Shown in pieces: positions 8,470 to 18,177 of a stretch of DNA of 64,000 bases; the first letter of the stretch is position 1, and each line of letters starts with the position of its first letter. Below the pieces are notes generated by a model. The model was not told the DNA's origin and searched no databases. It saw only the letters and a program-made list of their open reading frames with translations. Source of the stretch: Haloquadratum walsbyi J07HQW2 (GTDB lineage: Archaea; Halobacteriota; Halobacteria; Halobacteriales; Haloferacaceae). Location of the stretch: positions 130,876 through 194,875 of the forward strand of contig NZ_KE356561.1 in NCBI RefSeq assembly GCF_000415985.1, read 5' to 3'. The position numbers and the translations under genes were made by a program.

Positions 8470-9374
8470 ATGGAAATAAATAATCGACGAGAGACACGTC
8501 CAAATGTGGCACTGAACTCGGCTTTCACGACAGGACTGATGCCAGCAGTCCTGATTATCGCAAGCATTTCACTCCTCACTTCGGTTGGAACCGTGACCGC
8601 TCAGCAGATTGACATCCTCCTCCGCCTTTAGACGGAGGAATCCTGAGTGTTGGAGATTTCAGGTTTGCAGTCCCACCGAACATCCAGACAGTAAGAATCT
8701 GAAGGGATGTGGACTGTGGCGGATAGAGTGGGACAGGACTGCTGGCGATGGGAGTGCCAAGCCCAGCCCCTCCCGGGTCCACTCCTATCCTCCGTCATAT
8801 GCGGACTCCCAGAGTTGGGTTTGCCTTGTGGCGTCCAGCAGACCTCAACGGACAGGCAGACCCAACGGACTCGGAGTTCCTGTGAGTTGTGCTTCCAGCA
8901 GTCAACTCCAGTCGAGTCGTATTCTGTGAGAATACGCTGGTTATCGACTGGGTCGCGATTCGATTATTGCTTGGTTGCTTGGGGCGGGCAGGCCGCCATC
9001 GGAGGACTCAGCAGAATCACTCTGTTCTAGCTTAATTCCTATCTTTTAAAACGATTGCTTGTCAGTTGAAACTATGGATTGTGAAATCTCGGGCTGGCTA
9101 TCACACCGTGGATTGTTACTCGGGCGTCGGATTCATTCTATCCTATCCTGTCCTGCGGGTAAAGGCGCAGGTATTCTCCTTGATTCTGTATAATACCACA
9201 GCCACAGCCACAGCCACAACAACACTAACACCAACAGTTCTCCCTGTCAATCTTTCTCTCATTTGGACCGGCTTTGTGTCACTACTTGTGGTAGTTGTCC
9301 TGTGTGTGCCAATAGCGGTCTTAATATACAGGGTGCTTTTTTATGTAATATCTCTCATTATGAATCGATTATAA
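8470..9374 (+). pseudogene. Secreted Thr-rich small protein, split by an insertion
   Basis: The 5' part (8,470-8,610) encodes a signal-peptide-like N-terminus ending SVGTVTAQQ. It closely matches the intact protein at 33,230-33,523 (SVRTVTAQQ). The frame then runs into a roughly 570-bp insertion. After it, from about 9,186, the missing second half resumes: YNTTATATATTTLTPT, then a C-terminal hydrophobic helix (FVSLLVVVVLCVPIAVLIY), ending at 9,374. The other copy has the same order of signal, Thr-rich linker and helix. The gene is inactivated. Role unknown; probably a surface-anchored small protein. Confidence 0.62.
8611..9176. mobile_element. PATE-like element (IS200/IS605-derived MITE)
   Basis: The segment interrupting the secreted-protein gene carries hairpins near both ends: TCCTCCG...CGGAGGA at about 8,617-8,640 and CCTGCG...CGCAGG at about 9,157-9,176. 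The former resembles ends of haloarchaeal IS200/IS605 elements. It has no transposase. Size and structure fit the palindrome-associated transposable elements reported for Haloquadratum. Exact ends and orientation are estimates. Confidence 0.55.
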
Positions 9375-9399
9375 CCCACCGTGCTATTATGATAACCCA

Positions 9400-9665
9400 T
9401 CCCATACAGATCGGCACAATCTTCACCGACTCCAAATCTCATCGGCTTCGCGATGGATCCCTCGCCCAGAGTATTCGATAGATTGCTGCGATGTCGACAG
9501 GTCAGTCTGTCCCATCGTCTGTTTGATGAACTGCGATGATGCGCCGATTGCGAGCGATGAATCTTCTGTGCATCAGCGATGAGTCGGCCAAGCAACGGTG
9601 GTGGCGAGTATCCCGGATACTTCCCCAGACGGTGCAGGATGAGTATCCAATCATGGTGAATCTCT
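9400..9665 (-). pseudogene. Decayed coding remnant, unrecognised
   Basis: Protein-like pieces can be read in more than one minus-strand frame (ESEIHHDWILILHRLGKYPG, LLGRLIADAQKIHRSQ) without a continuous gene. Possibly the remains of a neighbour lost by decay. No domain recognised. Confidence 0.25.
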
Positions 9666-9668
9666 GAC

Positions 9669-11096
9669 TCAAATCCGACTCAGTCCGGCATATATTAATA
9701 ATCCAACAGGAATAAAGAGAAACGGACCAGCTACGACTGTGAATACAATCGCAGTCGTTGCTGCGACTTTCTCAGAAACATACATTCCGATAGGAACGAC
9801 AAGAAACGAGAGTGCGAGTGCGGTTGCAGCGCCCATCACAGCCAAATCGCGATCAGGTCGGTCTGTCTGGGTAACCGGAAGGTCAAGCGTCTCAACTGCT
9901 GTGTCAATGTTGCTCACTGGACCAAACTGTATGTCTCGATCAATCTTCTCAACAGTGATATCGAGCGTGCCAGTATCAAGAAGACGGTCGGAAACCGCGT
10001 TTTTCACCTCAAACTCGGCTGTCTGCACCGGTGCAATCCACTGTGGAGCATCTAAGACGGTATCATATGCAACAATCGACTCACCACGCCGTTGATACTC
10101 GATTGTTCCATACCGAAAATAAAAGCTCAGCACTTGGGCACCGAAGACCGCAAGTGGAATTATCATCGCAACACCGATGAGTAACGGGTCCCCGATGATG
10201 ACAGCAACCGCAGGAACCACGAGCGAACCAACACCAAACCGATTGAAAACTCCCAGAATAATCGTCGAGATTGATCCTAAAAGCACCGCACGTCTGTCAG
10301 TGCTCACCCGTGCGCTCACCTCCGCATCAGGGAGCGTCAGTTCTGGTTGCGGTTCGATTTTATCCTCGTCACTGCGGGACATCTCAAACACGCGGGTGAT
10401 CTGTTGACGACTGAAATCAGGCAACCCTCCGAGGATTGACGTCTCAACATGTTCGGCATAAAATCGACGCACCGAAATGATTGCTTTTATGATAACAATA
10501 AGAAAAACTAACACACCACCGGTTGCACTGTCTCCAGCAGTACTGAGAATGCCAACAGAGAGAACAACTGCGGAAAACTGCGCTGGTGTCTGAATGATTG
10601 CTTGTGCAGAAACATCCACATATTCATTATCACCGATATACTCAGTTATAAATTCAAATACCTGCATACCGACTAGCGCCGCAATACTCAGAAGAATATC
10701 AACTGAAAATATGGACTCAGGACCCCCAAACCACAAAAACAGGACACTGAGAGGGGCCCCAACTGATATCCAGAGTCCAAGTATTGTGAGTGCAAATGGA
10801 ATATTTCGAGGGTAGATTGGTGGCCATCGATTAAATAACTGGAGTCCCCCTCGTTTTGCGCGAAGTTCATGTAGCGGTTCCATTTTGGTCTGCAGTCCTG
10901 GCGATCCCTGCTCAGCGAAGAGTGATTTTGTGGCAGCGATGAGAACGGTCATCACTGCCTCAACCCAATAGATAAGTAAAATTGCCCGAAGATTCCACTC
11001 ACCGACGACAATCCCGATCAGTGGGAGCAGGTTCACAATCAGAACACCCAACCCGCCGAACACAATCGTTGAGACTGAAAGAAGCCGATTGCGCAT
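9669..11096 (-). CDS. DUF6498 multi-pass membrane protein
   Basis: 475 residues. The N-terminal half (about 1-235) carries five or six hydrophobic helices with the family-like pattern NLLPLIGIVVGEWNLRAILL followed by IYWVEAV, typical of DUF6498. A paralogous N-terminal domain is seen at 11,505-12,245. A polar region with RSDEDKIEPQPELTLPDAEV (about 240-262) precedes further helices at 270-330 and 420-470, separated by a soluble beta-rich insert (about 345-410). The function of DUF6498 is unknown; membrane location is clear. Divergently transcribed from its paralogue with a roughly 400-bp AT-rich gap that probably holds both promoters. Confidence 0.82.
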   Translation of the reverse strand: MRNRLLSVSTIVFGGLGVLIVNLLPLIGIVVGEWNLRAILLIYWVEAVMTVLIAATKSLFAEQGSPGLQTKMEPLHELRAKRGGLQLFNRWPPIYPRNIPFALTILGLWISVGAPLSVLFLWFGGPESIFSVDILLSIAALVGMQVFEFITEYIGDNEYVDVSAQAIIQTPAQFSAVVLSVGILSTAGDSATGGVLVFLIVIIKAIISVRRFYAEHVETSILGGLPDFSRQQITRVFEMSRSDEDKIEPQPELTLPDAEVSARVSTDRRAVLLGSISTIILGVFNRFGVGSLVVPAVAVIIGDPLLIGVAMIIPLAVFGAQVLSFYFRYGTIEYQRRGESIVAYDTVLDAPQWIAPVQTAEFEVKNAVSDRLLDTGTLDITVEKIDRDIQFGPVSNIDTAVETLDLPVTQTDRPDRDLAVMGAATALALSFLVVPIGMYVSEKVAATTAIVFTVVAGPFLFIPVGLLIYAGLSRI

Positions 11097-11504
11097 ACAG
11101 ATATAATTATTATCTCAGTTGGCTCAAATATAGTTAATCTCCCAGCTAACTCTCAAGAAGTGAAACATAAATAAAGAGACTTTCGCCCAGTCTAGCTTCT
11201 CCCTGTGCGACATCTATACTCACCTCACTCTCACACAATCGCATGACTGCGTGAGTTCTGAATAGTTAAATAATTGAATACATGATATTCAGTATCATGC
11301 ATATCCGCCTATGTCAAGAAATGGATCAACATAAAATAACATAATTTGTTACTTGGATGTGTTTCTTCGAGGTCCATTCAGCACTTCTTTGTACGAGTCA
11401 GGCCCGGATAACCTGAAGAGAAACCCGACCGGTGTCTCATATGGCATAGATACATATAATATAATATTCTTTTCGCTGACACACATACATCTCCTAAGAG
11501 CTCC
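11097..11504. promoter_or_regulatory. Divergent intergenic region of the two DUF6498 genes
   Basis: AT-rich, with TATA-like stretches next to each gene (atataattattat at about 11,100 and tataatataatattc at about 11,455-11,470). No ORF of note. Most likely two back-to-back promoters. Confidence 0.4.
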
Positions 11505-12245
11505 ATGAGACGGATTTCTTTATTATACGCAGCCGCCCCTGATATCAGGCTTCTCTCGGTAATCGTTGCTAACAGCGCACCAATGATTGGGATACTCGGA
11601 TTTCAGACGTCGACCGCAGCACTGCTACTGTTCTATTGGCTTGAACTTGGTGTATTGGCAATATGGGGTCTCATCAGGGCTCTCTTCGCTGGCACCGTTC
11701 CCGAAGTGAATTTTGATCAGGAGGTAATTTCGACGTCGACTCTCAAAAGATATAGCAGGTGGCGTGAGAATCACCTCACAATTCCAGGGACTGAGATTGG
11801 TATCTATTATGGAACGATTCCGGCTTGTATTTGTTTTGTCCCCTTGCTCACCGCCGTGTGGCTTGGATTTGGCGGGTTTGTCGCTGGACCAGTCATCGTC
11901 GCAACCGACACGACTGAGACACCACTGTGGGTAATCACCGGTGCTCTCACAGTGTTTATTTTCGAAGGTGGGCAGACGATGATTAACTATTTTTATACTG
12001 GCGGTTACCAGAACACGAATGCGTTGATGCCAGTCAAGGGAGTGTTCTGGAAGGGTTTTGTGTTGAGTCTCGTTGGACTGTTCATTTTCATCTTTGCGAG
12101 GGAATTTGCAGAAGGCAAAACGGCTAGTATTGAGACTGCAGCCAGTACGGCAATTGTTTCATCCGTTCTCCTCTGTAAGTTTGTGATTGATCTGACGGGA
12201 TACTATCACAGTGCACGTGATCAGTCACTTACAGAGAGAATCTGA
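11505..12245 (+). CDS. DUF6498 membrane protein (short form)
   Basis: 246 residues with about six helices. The N-terminal NSAPMIGILGFQTSTAALLL followed by FYWLELGVLAIWGLIRALF aligns with the DUF6498 signature of the divergent neighbour. The loop SRWRENHLTIPGTEIGIYYG, the helix VFIFEGGQTMINYF and the YQNTNALMP loop correspond to similar positions there (MQVFEFITEYIGDNEYV). It lacks the second, soluble half of the neighbour. Intact with an ATG start at the end of an AT-rich leader. Role unknown. Confidence 0.82.
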   Translation: MRRISLLYAAAPDIRLLSVIVANSAPMIGILGFQTSTAALLLFYWLELGVLAIWGLIRALFAGTVPEVNFDQEVISTSTLKRYSRWRENHLTIPGTEIGIYYGTIPACICFVPLLTAVWLGFGGFVAGPVIVATDTTETPLWVITGALTVFIFEGGQTMINYFYTGGYQNTNALMPVKGVFWKGFVLSLVGLFIFIFAREFAEGKTASIETAASTAIVSSVLLCKFVIDLTGYYHSARDQSLTERI

Positions 12246-12745
12246 GGGTACAGACAGTTGTGACTGAGACAAGCTCTCTGTCTGAGAGACACCCACGGTC
12301 ACAGTGACGATATCGGTCGACAGAATGTGAGAGCCGTCTTTATACCAACATTAGCGAGCAGTGATATTGTAGCAATACAGATTTTCGCTGTAACTTGTGT
12401 GAGTAAAGCAGAATTACATTCTGTTTACGAAAAAGCTCTTGCTCAGTTTCAACACCACTTCTCAGTTCGAACATCTCCAGTGAATCGTGCTGAATTCCAG
12501 CCTTTCGGATGCCTCGTGAATCCCGGAATCGCGAGTATGCATTTTGGACATGTCTGCTTTTTATAGGGACACTACTCTTCATCCGTCAGGTGACTGAGTG
12601 ACTCGGTGGAGATTCAATATCACTGCTATCCTATGAACTCATGTCTTGAGCACGACCCCTAGCTGGGATTCGGCGTGGTCATGGCGGCTTCGGGTCCCCC
12701 CAGATAGGCTGATGTTATTCGTAAGATGCTATCTACAGTCTAGGC
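12246..12745. other. Intergenic, no gene seen
   Basis: About 500 bp with stop-rich frames in all directions. A gatattgtagcaat block near 12,362 recurs at about 33,131-33,145. A C-rich gggtccccccag stretch lies at about 12,696. Confidence 0.3.
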
Positions 12746-12981
12746 ATGGCGTCAAAACACCGTGTTAGCGTAGTTGATCATGAGGAAACAAACGGAAAGA
12801 AGATTATTCGCCGGACTACCGATTTACCTGGCATCACTGAATCATATGAAGCTATCATGTCGAAAGGCGACCTGGAAAAGTAGCTACCCAGCTGGCTGAA
12901 AAATTAGATATGACGGTAGTCTCACAAGAAGACAAAGCCGCTATCAATCACGCCCGGCGTGTGCTATGCGACGATGACTAA
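12746..12981 (+). pseudogene. Small frameshifted gene, possibly plasmid or virus derived
   Basis: The first frame gives 45 codons (MASKHRVSVVDHEETNGKKI ... AIMSKGDLEK, then TAG). One base out of frame the protein clearly continues as VATQLAEKLDMTVVSQEDKA to CDDD and TAA at 12,979-12,981. One frameshift near 12,880 restores a roughly 77-residue acidic protein. Immediately downstream (12,982-13,185) are further short coding-like pieces (SDVTAETQFQNQLSGCSFDM) in other frames. Family unknown. Confidence 0.4.
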
Positions 12982-13258
12982 ATATATGAATCGGGCGTGT
13001 TCGGCGTTGCAGAAGACCGTGTATCGGAGTTTCGGCATGTTTATTCGGATGTAACGGCGGAGACACAGTTTCAGAATCAGCTATCTGGCTGTTCGTTCGA
13101 TATGAATGATCGACGATTATTACCTCAAAAAAAGGAAGAACGCCGCCAGCTAGTCTTCTATATCTATTTTCTGGACATTATTTAGATGAAAGAGTTACCG
13201 AGCGTGATGAGTGGGATGGGTGATGACAGGTTACTAGCAGTGATCCGGGCGCTCGGTT

Positions 13259-13800
13259 TTATCCTGAGAATATGAGAAGATTCAATATGACCGTATATAA
13301 GACGGCTGTAGAAAGGAGACCCACACCACATGCAGTCATTCGAACTATCCGAGCAATCATATCAGCCTCTATTCTGCCACATACGTACTTATGTGCAAGA
13401 TATTGTAGCATGAGACCGCCCGCTGGAGCAACAACTGGTAAAAAGAAATATGGTATTTTCTCGATCAGAGACCATGGTATCTCTGTGAGGACCATCATTC
13501 CGCTCGTGTTCGTGTTCGTGTATGTGACATCTTCAGCGGATCCTTATATCGGCTGGGCTCGTTTTGAGTCATCTTAGATCGATTCTCCGCGATCTGTCAG
13601 TGTTGATGGCACCAGCACGACCCCGATCACTGCATCTGCATCTGCATATGCATACATACACATGACGAGCCGGAGCCGGGCGAGCAAACCCAACTCCGAC
13701 AATGGAAACGCTCCGAGCAGGAATCCGGTTGTGGACTGTAGACAGCCGAGTCCCCACCGAACAGTCAGTTTGCTAATTCGCGTGATTTTGATACTTATCA
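13259..13800 (-). pseudogene. Decayed membrane protein gene, copy A
   Basis: On the minus strand the C-terminal part (13,259-13,498) reads YFFLPVVAPAGGLMLQYL and STAVLYTVILNLLIFSG, two membrane helices. The N-terminal part lies in another frame (VRWGLGCLQSTTGFLLGAFP and LLARLRLVMCMYA). Copy B at 35,410-36,060 has the same order and similar lesions. A several-hundred-residue-free middle suggests a small membrane protein of about 150-190 residues. Both copies are non-functional, which argues that the duplication preceded or accompanied decay. Confidence 0.5.
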
Positions 13801-13824
13801 GCCTCTATCCCCTCTAGAATAACA

Positions 13825-14100
13825 TATGAGTAGTCCTCAACAGTCGCCGAGTGCACAGTCTCCGAGTCCAACGACGCCTGTGACGCCCCTGAGAGGGTGT
13901 GGAGTAGTGTCCTAAATAAATCAGATACAGAGCTCACAGTGGCAGATATTCAGAGTCAATTGAGACAGGATGGGCACGAAGGGGAACCCAGTGATGAGAC
14001 GATCAACCGTGTGCTGAGAAGTATGGATGAATTGAATATCATTCAGCACAAAGACGGATCTCCATATTACATAAAAAGTACTGACTGTGAGAATCTATAA
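13825..14100 (+). pseudogene. Winged-helix-like small protein, copy B, frameshifted
   Basis: Starts MSSPQQSPSAQSPSPTTPVTP, stops early in that frame, and continues one frame over with SDTELTVADIQSQLRQDGHE to IKSTDCENL. Same structure as the 3' half of the gene at 82-562, and the frame breaks at the same linker. The 67-residue remainder could start at the ATG at 13,897, but comparison shows a lost N-terminus. Confidence 0.5.
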
Positions 14101-14175
14101 AGATGTAGTCTTGTGTCCTCGCCAGGTCGCTCCAGCCGCTATCGATCTGTCATAGTCGTCAGTGAGCTCAGTGGG

Positions 14176-15134
14176 TCAGACACTGGGCGATTCGCTACGG
14201 TTCGGATTGGGAACGACGGCACCGTATTGAAGATAAAAATACCCGCTGATGATGAGGAACTCGATTGCGAAAAGCAAGAGCAAGACGGCGGGATCGGACG
14301 TGTTGAATCCAATCGATCTCCCGGAAACGCTGTACTCCACAACTTTTGGGTAGGTCGCGCCAGAACTACTGATGAGCATCGTCGTAGCGAGATTACCGCC
14401 TGTGTGGAGACCGATAGGAAACGCAAGTTCCCCGGAGAGCAAATAAGCCCACCCGTACAGTGCACCACTGATAGAAATCATCACCAACGCATAGAGTAGC
14501 GAGTCTCCTGTCGAAATTGCTCCGGAAATCACGTGACCGAACCCGAAGACAACCGAACTACTGAGTAGAGCACCGAGAGTGACCGCTCGACCAGAGAGTT
14601 CTCTGGACGCAAGTCCCTCAACGGCGTTGGATATAACAATACCTCTGAATAGCGTTTCCTCCCAGAACCCGAGCGCTATCCATCCGAGGAGGAGGATACT
14701 AACCTGAATGACGATTGGGACGGCAGCCGCGTCGGTCCAGGTGCCGATGATCTGTACCCCTCCCCGGTGGTACTCAATGACGAACAATCCAGCCTCAAGA
14801 AAGACGGCTAAGGCAAACCCAGCGAGAGCATCTACCCCCACTGACGGGACAGATTGAACCCGTAGTCCGTGATGTCTCGGTCATCAACGTATCGCTTCAG
14901 CAGAGCCATTGCGATGAGGACGCCAATAACGGCGGTCGGATGCACGACGGCTATTTCTGCCCAACCGGGAATATCTATTCCTACTGACCTAAGGGTGAGT
15001 ATGAACGCAAAAACGGCACCGAATGTGATGACGACAGCTACCAAAACACGCCAAGAGCATCGTAACTGTCCATCTTGAGAGCCAAGTAGTGCCGCCCTGA
15101 CCGTGGAACTCAGCGTTTCTCTCACATCATCCAC
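14176..15134 (-). pseudogene. CPBP-family intramembrane metalloprotease, single frameshift
   Basis: The N-terminal frame (15,134-14,832) encodes a soluble start, then two helices, and ends DYGFNLSRQWG. The C-terminal frame (14,841-14,176) begins GVDALAGFAL and carries the CPBP (Abi) hallmarks: GFWEETLFRG (EExxxR), FGFGH and GLHTGGN, spread over about six helices. The junction is a run of five G; one more G would join the frames into a single protein of about 320 residues. The C-terminal piece starts only at a GTG inside the junction, so it is unlikely to be a separate gene. CPBP proteases are membrane-embedded and often linked to protein maturation or immunity. A homopolymer sequencing error is an alternative to real inactivation. 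Confidence 0.8.
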
Positions 15135-15416
15135 AAGTGAAGCACTCGAGATAAAAAACGACTCAGCGTTTCTCTCACAGCAATACTTGATGAGCCGCTC
15201 GATACAACGCGCGCATTTAGCACGTTGGAGATAAGGAATCAGGGTCGTCTGATTCGATCAATACAGCGTGCACACGTAATCTAACGTTGAGTTTGATTAG
15301 GTTGGTCCGGTCAGCGAGTGACGTATATATCGCCCAATACAGAGGCTATAGATACTGTGTAGCGCTTTTTTAGTTATCGGTGCGCCCTTTATTGAACTAA
15401 AATTTGATTAACAAGT

Positions 15417-15704
15417 ATGGAAGTAGTTCGACAGAAATTATTTCGTGAGCCAGATGGACGGGCAAAAGCACTCCCTCAATTGTTGCTGTCATTGATTGCA
15501 TTCCTTGCATGGGGATATATTGGCGTTGTGCTTGGTGGCTCCCGCCTTTTGCTGGTTATGGGTATTGCGTCCGGATGTGCTGGAGTCGCCGAATTACTGC
15601 CTCCAGATCACCGACGTTCAGCAGGCATACTTCGAATATTAGGTATTAGTGCTATTATTATCTTTCTCGGCTTACTCGCAACGAATCCAGAACTAATAGT
15701 ATAA
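15417..15704 (+). CDS. Small three-helix membrane protein
   Basis: 95 residues. A basic N-terminus (EVVRQKLFREPDGRAKALPQ) is followed by helices at about 22-42, 46-62 and 72-90 (LGISAIIIFLGLLATNPELIV). A TATA-like aaaatttgatt lies about 15 bases upstream of the ATG, consistent with a near-leaderless transcript. Generally similar in layout to other small membrane proteins of the window (31,689-31,841; 33,733-33,921), but not clearly homologous. Function unknown. Confidence 0.65.
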   Translation: MEVVRQKLFREPDGRAKALPQLLLSLIAFLAWGYIGVVLGGSRLLLVMGIASGCAGVAELLPPDHRRSAGILRILGISAIIIFLGLLATNPELIV

Positions 15705-15724
15705 TGTAGGAGATCACTCGTGTT

Positions 15725-15844
15725 ATGACAAAAGTGGCTGTTATCGATCTTAGTGAAAACCGTGCCGTGTGGGAATTGATAGACAATTCTGCGATGGATA
15801 CAATCTCTGTATCTTGCACGCGACTCCTGACGATGCTTAGATAG
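15725..15844 (+). CDS. Possible 39-residue peptide or gene fragment
   Basis: MTKVAVIDLSENRAVWELID followed by a short Thr/Ser-rich end and TAG. It could be the start of a larger lost gene (for example a transposase or hydrolase N-terminus). Weak support. Confidence 0.25.
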   Translation: MTKVAVIDLSENRAVWELIDNSAMDTISVSCTRLLTMLR

Positions 15845-16027
15845 GTTCCCGTGGCAAACTCTCTCTAACAGGCTGTTAGTAAATAATCCAAGCCCCTCTA
15901 TGTAGGGGTATCGGGATTAGCACTGGAACAGAGGGTACGTGACCACGCCTGGAACGAGGAGTATCTTATGTACGATATCGTCTATGGATATTACACAAGG
16001 CGTGAATCGACGATAGCCACACATCTC

Positions 16028-16165
16028 GCGCGAGTTATCTGTGCAAGGACAACAGATTATCCTTAGTCCTGGGGGTCTTGATCAGCGTCAATTGAACGTG
16101 TGAAAATCCCGTGTGTGCAGTGACAGAAGTCGCTTTATTATGCGATTCAGTGCCACTCCTATCAC
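16028..16165. repeat. Dispersed repeat R6, copy B
   Basis: Shares ggtcttgatcagcgtcaatt and the following cagtgacagaagt / gcgattcagtgccactc stretch with 38,500-38,600, and its first part with 4,425-4,512. The flank 15,845-16,027 includes a degenerate version of the R7 palindrome near 15,964-16,000. No genes in 15,845-16,294. Confidence 0.5.
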
Positions 16166-16294
16166 ACAGAGCGTGAAGACTTCACGCGCACGCGCAACGC
16201 GAACGGATCCGAAAAACTGCACTATCATGCGATCCGTCACTCCCGCTCGTCGCCGTCGTCGATCTCTTCTTTGAGACCCGTGATAAAAGCAGAA

Positions 16295-18177
16295 TTAAGA
16301 ATTCACAGATTCGGATAGCGTGTCATACGCTTCCTGAACCTCAAGGAATTCCTCTTTACTTCCGCCGGTGTCCGGGTGTGTTTCTCTGGCTCTCTCGCGA
16401 TACGCAGCCTTGATATCTTCTTGTGAGACACCGGGTTCAATCTCCAGAATTTCATATACCTCCTGCTTCGCCGCCGTCTGGTGGGCAGCCGATTGTCCCA
16501 ACAACTCTTTACACCGTGTGCAGACGTACATCGACTCCCCACTGGGATCGGTGACCTCATGCAGGTCCCTCTATATTCTTGACCGCAGCTCATACAGAAT
16601 TGACTCGTCTAGCCTCCTGATTCTCCTCTTGAACTCCCATAGCTATCTTGATTGGCACGCCCGGTATTAGTCGAATTGTCAGCGGAGTGTTGATACCCTG
16701 TGCGACGTTGCGAAGAGGTTCCGGATCCACCACTAAATGAGTGATTCCGAGACGCACCGCTTGGCGGGCTAATCGGTGCTTTCGTCAGCATTTCAAGCAA
16801 TTCCTGACCATTTATCAGTCCCACGCTTGCTTCATAACTCTGGCTGACTGAGCAGTCTTAGCAAAACTGGACGAGGTAACGACGATGCCCTTGCTAGCGT
16901 TCACTTGGTCAAGCGCACCAGCCAGTCGTTGAATTGTCGGTCGACCTATCTTGTTCCCCTGAGAGTATTGCTTTAGTTGAATTGCCAGGGTTTCGGTCTT
17001 TCCTCTCGCTGTTACGTCGGTGCCCTTGTCGTTAGTTGCCTGGCTGACCTGGGTATCATATCCCTGTGATTCGTACAGCGACGCGACTAAATGTTCGAAT
17101 TCTATCGGGGTGAATTCCCCGAAGTGCTCACGACGCCAGACGCCAGCATTCAAGTTTTTAACGAGTGTCGCCAGTTCCTCCAACTCATCTAGTGAGAGCT
17201 TACTGAGAGAATATCGAAGATCTGCCTGCAACTTTTCCGGCGAAATCGCCGTGTATTGGAGATTCAGTGTTTTTCGCTTCGATTCGACGATCGTAGCCTT
17301 GTTGAGAACCTGTTAACCCTTTTGAGATTTCGGGTGGCAGCCTCCCTGGATTTGAGTGACTTGTTCAACTTGTCGAGAATCCCACTCAAATCATAGCTTC
17401 GTAATGTGGATTGAGCGGACTGATAGTCCGAAATAGCGGTAGCTGCGGCTTCACAATATGCTATATCTGATTCATCGGGCTCAACGTTCGGCGTCATGAG
17501 TGAGTCGATGAGATTACTCATCTTCTCAGTGTCGACCGAAGATACAGAGCTGTTGACCTGGTCTCGAAGTGTTGTGAACTCAATCATAGTCTCCAACTGG
17601 TCAAGTTTCTGTGCCACCGCATCGAACTCTTCCGCCGAAATTTCCTCTTTGAGCGCTGTAGTCCATTCTTGCTGCAATCCATCAGAAACAGACTCTAGAT
17701 CACTGGATGCACCTCGGAGGCGCGGCGCCACATCAGTTGCCACTCTAACGGTTGTCTGTAGGTCATCGTAGTCATCTTCGCGCACCCATCCAGCAGTCAC
17801 AGATCGCCCAAGACGGGCATCAGAAAGGTGGTCAGCGGCGTGCGTAGCGGTTTGGATAAGTTCGTCAGGAGCAGTCCTTTGAGAACACCTTCGGAGATGG
17901 GGTAGACCGTTGTTAGTTCATTGACCAGCTCCTGGAACTGGTGCCGCTTGTGCTCGTGTGTCGCTCGACGCCCGGCAACGTACGCCGTGCCGAGACCAGT
18001 CGTCCACACAGCCCCATCGCCTCTACCCCTCAGAGTTTCAGCCTGATTGAGAGCCTCGGATGCTTTCTCATAGTTCTGATCCTCAACCTCATTTTCCGCA
18101 GTAGTTAATGTTTTTTTAACTGGGCGGGTTGACTATCGAGGTCCCCCAACGTAGACGTACTCTTGAGATTTTGTCAT
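16295..18177 (-). pseudogene. Fusion: helical region - Mrr-type nuclease - zinc ribbon - J domain (broken)
   Basis: Stitching frames gives about 620 codons from ATG 18,177. Codons 1-350 are helical and charged, with coiled-coil potential (ALKEEISAEEFDAVAQKLDQ). Codons 352-450 hold an Mrr-like PD-(D/E)XK domain with FEHLVASLYESQGYD, then GTDVTARG and the QxK variant AIQLKQY. A Gly/Ser/Asn-rich linker follows, then a zinc ribbon (CMSCGQEY ... YVCTRCKELLG), and a C-terminal J domain (about 570-625) with EVYEILEIEPGVSQEDIKAA and HPD in ETHPDTGG. Frameshifts fall near 18,150, 17,800, 17,290 and 16,820, plus a stop and shift at about 16,610-16,545. Its ATG overlaps the stop of the upstream beta-propeller gene. 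Mrr nucleases cleave modified DNA; a J domain recruits Hsp70 (DnaK). The fused role is inference. Confidence 0.7.

Noticed and set aside
8611..9176. Possible structured RNA gene (RNase P or SRP-like GC-rich block)
   Set aside because: No conserved RNase P or SRP motifs seen; end hairpins and placement inside a split gene fit an IS200/IS605-derived MITE better.
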